Below, piece after piece: positions 63,114 to 64,000 of a stretch of 64,000 bases of DNA; position 1 is the first letter of the stretch, and every line of letters starts with the position of its first letter. The stretch lies in the NCBI GenBank assembly GCA_902595805.1, contig CACJRM010000003.1, positions 1 to 64,000 on the forward strand, written 5' to 3'. The translations under genes and the position numbers were made by a program. A model generated the notes under the pieces. That model did no database searches. It was given only the letters and a program-made list of their open reading frames with translations, and was not told where the DNA came from. Origin of the DNA: an uncultured Alphaproteobacteria bacterium (GTDB taxonomy: Bacteria; Pseudomonadota; Alphaproteobacteria; HIMB59; GCA-002718135).

Positions 63114-63555
63114 TAAAAAAGGAAATCCTTATATAATTGACATATCAAATAAAGATGTCACAGAAAGATTAGCAGTTGCCTCAGGTGAAATTAAATTTGA
63201 TAAAGAAACGTATAAAAAAATAAAATCATTTGAAACTAAAAAAGGGAACCTTGAAAAAACTGCAATTATTGGTGGAATTATGGGAGCAAAAGAAACTTCA
63301 AGATTGATACCGCTTTGTCATAATATTCCAATCGATCACATAAATATTGAGGTTATAAAAAATGATAAAAAATTAAGTCTTATTGTCAAAAGTACAGTTA
63401 AAACAAAAGCAAATACTGGTGTTGAAATGGAGGCATTAACCGCCGTTACAATTAGCTGTCTTACTATTTATGATATGTGTAAGTACTTAAATAAAAAAAT
63501 TAAAATACAAAATATACATCTATTGTCAAAAACAGGTGGTAAATCTAATATTTAA
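63100..63555 (+). CDS. moaC: Cyclic pyranopterin monophosphate synthase
   Basis: MoaC with MoaA makes cyclic pyranopterin monophosphate for molybdenum cofactor. The 151-residue protein has IDISNKDVTERLAVASGEI, GGIMGAKETSRLIPLCHNIP and NTGVEMEALTAVTISCLTIYD in order, and ends with LLSKTGGKSNI. All residues typical of the active site region are present, so the organism probably has molybdoenzymes. In related genomes moeA often follows; here lexA is next. Confidence 0.97.
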   Translation: MSHINKKGNPYIIDISNKDVTERLAVASGEIKFDKETYKKIKSFETKKGNLEKTAIIGGIMGAKETSRLIPLCHNIPIDHINIEVIKNDKKLSLIVKSTVKTKANTGVEMEALTAVTISCLTIYDMCKYLNKKIKIQNIHLLSKTGGKSNI

Positions 63556-63603
63556 CTGACTGAAAAATAAAGATATTATATTTGTTCTTGTTTTGATCCT
63601 AAA

Positions 63604-63618
63604 GAACATATATAGAAC
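63604..63618 (+). promoter_or_regulatory. LexA-binding site (alphaproteobacterial SOS box, GAAC-N7-GAAC)
   Basis: GAAC at 63604-63607 and GAAC at 63615-63618 are separated by 7 bases (ATATATA). This equals the direct-repeat SOS box GTTC-N7-GTTC of alphaproteobacteria read on the other strand. It ends 4 bases before the lexA ATG, ideal for autorepression. A half-matching GTTC-N7-GATC lies at 63584-63598. Confidence 0.85.
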
Positions 63619-63622
63619 GATT

Positions 63623-64000
63623 ATGCTTACTAAAAAACAAAAAGAGCTATACGATTATTTAAAAAATTACATTTCAAGTAATGAAATTTCCCCTTCTTTT
63701 GAGGAAATGAAAAGTGCAGTTAATCTGAAATCAAAGTCAGGTATTCATAGATTAATAACAAGTCTAGAAGAAAGAGGTTTTATTAAAAGATTAAAGCACA
63801 AAGCAAGAGCAATGGAAATTATTAATAAAGATAATATTGATAATAAAAATTCTTCGTCGAATAGCATTAATATACCATTAATAGGTGCAATAGCTGCAGG
63901 TGAAGCAATAGAGGCTATTGAAAATGCTGATGAATTTGTTTCAGTGCCCTCCTCAATGACATCACCAAATGCTAAATATTTTGGATTAAAAGTAAAAGGT
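63623..64000 (+). CDS. lexA: SOS repressor LexA, N-terminal part (cut by window end)
   Basis: The frame runs from the ATG at 63623-63625 to the window end without a stop (126 codons). The N-terminal winged helix-turn-helix is clear: [32 protein letters not shown] and [17 protein letters not shown], then KARAMEI. The self-cleavage site is Ala92-Gly93 in [17 protein letters not shown]. The catalytic Ser and Lys lie beyond the window. An SOS box overlaps its probable promoter, so the gene should be autoregulated and DNA-damage inducible. Confidence 0.95.
   Translation, partial: MLTKKQKELYDYLKNYISSNEISPSFEEMKSAVNLKSKSGIHRLITSLEERGFIKRLKHKARAMEIINKDNIDNKNSSSNSINIPLIGAIAAGEAIEAIENADEFVSVPSSMTSPNAKYFGLKVKG

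Noticed and set aside
1-64000. CRISPR arrays, toxin-antitoxin pairs, restriction systems or insertion sequences
   Set aside because: No regular spaced repeats, transposase motifs, terminal inverted repeats or defence-gene motifs were found on either strand.

Overview
The window reads as chromosomal DNA of a streamlined, very AT-rich alphaproteobacterium, most like the marine SAR11 / HIMB59 (AEGEAN-169) type lineages. That assignment is inferred from gene order, base composition judged by eye and family features; no search could be run. The alphaproteobacterial marks are: ppiD-trpEGDC-moaC-lexA; eno-kdsA-pyrG-secG-tpiA next to lipA-pdhCBA; an E1 beta subunit with its own lipoyl domain; fused ispDF; ntrYX-trkA; rsh-acpS-lepB-rnc-era-recO-parC; and a GAAC-N7-GAAC LexA box. 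Genes are packed tightly. Most neighbours overlap by 1-23 bases and no stretch of 300 bases lacks a gene; the longest gap is the 168 bases beside the tRNA. No rRNA, insertion sequence, CRISPR array or complete prophage was seen.

Layout. (1) 1-265: tail of a BamE-like lipoprotein gene on the plus strand. (2) 268-9198, minus: rpiB-glyA-nrdR-ribD-ribE-ribBA-ribH-nusB-thiL-hppA, covering riboflavin synthesis, one-carbon metabolism, ribonucleotide reductase control and a proton-pumping pyrophosphatase. (3) 9250-13582: glutaryl-CoA dehydrogenase and a TRAP receptor (plus) facing the TRAP membrane subunits (minus), with a clear terminator between. (4) 13634-23207, minus: parC, recO, era, rnc, lepB, acpS, rsh, rpoZ, smpB, dapA and tRNA-Ser(GCU). 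(5) 23376-25753: a HupE/UreJ-like permease and a DUF4198 periplasmic protein whose start codons overlap head to head, then a small membrane protein. (6) 25736-33755: gatCAB (minus) divergent from ruvX-pyrB-plsY-topA (plus). (7) 33786-41668: a bleomycin-hydrolase-type peptidase and a 75-residue protein (plus), facing MFS, msrB, EamA, a beta-hydroxyacid dehydrogenase, an inositol-phosphatase family enzyme, a class IV aminotransferase and trkA (minus). (8) 41676-47254: ntrY-ntrX (minus) divergent from ispDF-pgpA-cinA (plus). (9) 47246-57408, minus: a Coq10/RatA-type protein, lipA, pdhCBA, ftsB, eno, kdsA, pyrG, secG, tpiA. (10) 57458-64000, plus: ppiD, trpEGDC, moaC and the start of lexA.

Most of the window is housekeeping. 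The strongest anomaly is at pyrB: the aspartate carbamoyltransferase frame is preceded, in frame, by about 70 codons resembling the N-terminal arm-binding domain of a phage-type tyrosine recombinase, with three helically phased T(T/G)ACACAT repeats just upstream and an internal Shine-Dalgarno plus ATT at the expected pyrB start. Other points of note are a RibBA with a dead GTP cyclohydrolase half, an NtrX without working AAA+ motifs, and a collapsed ntr locus.
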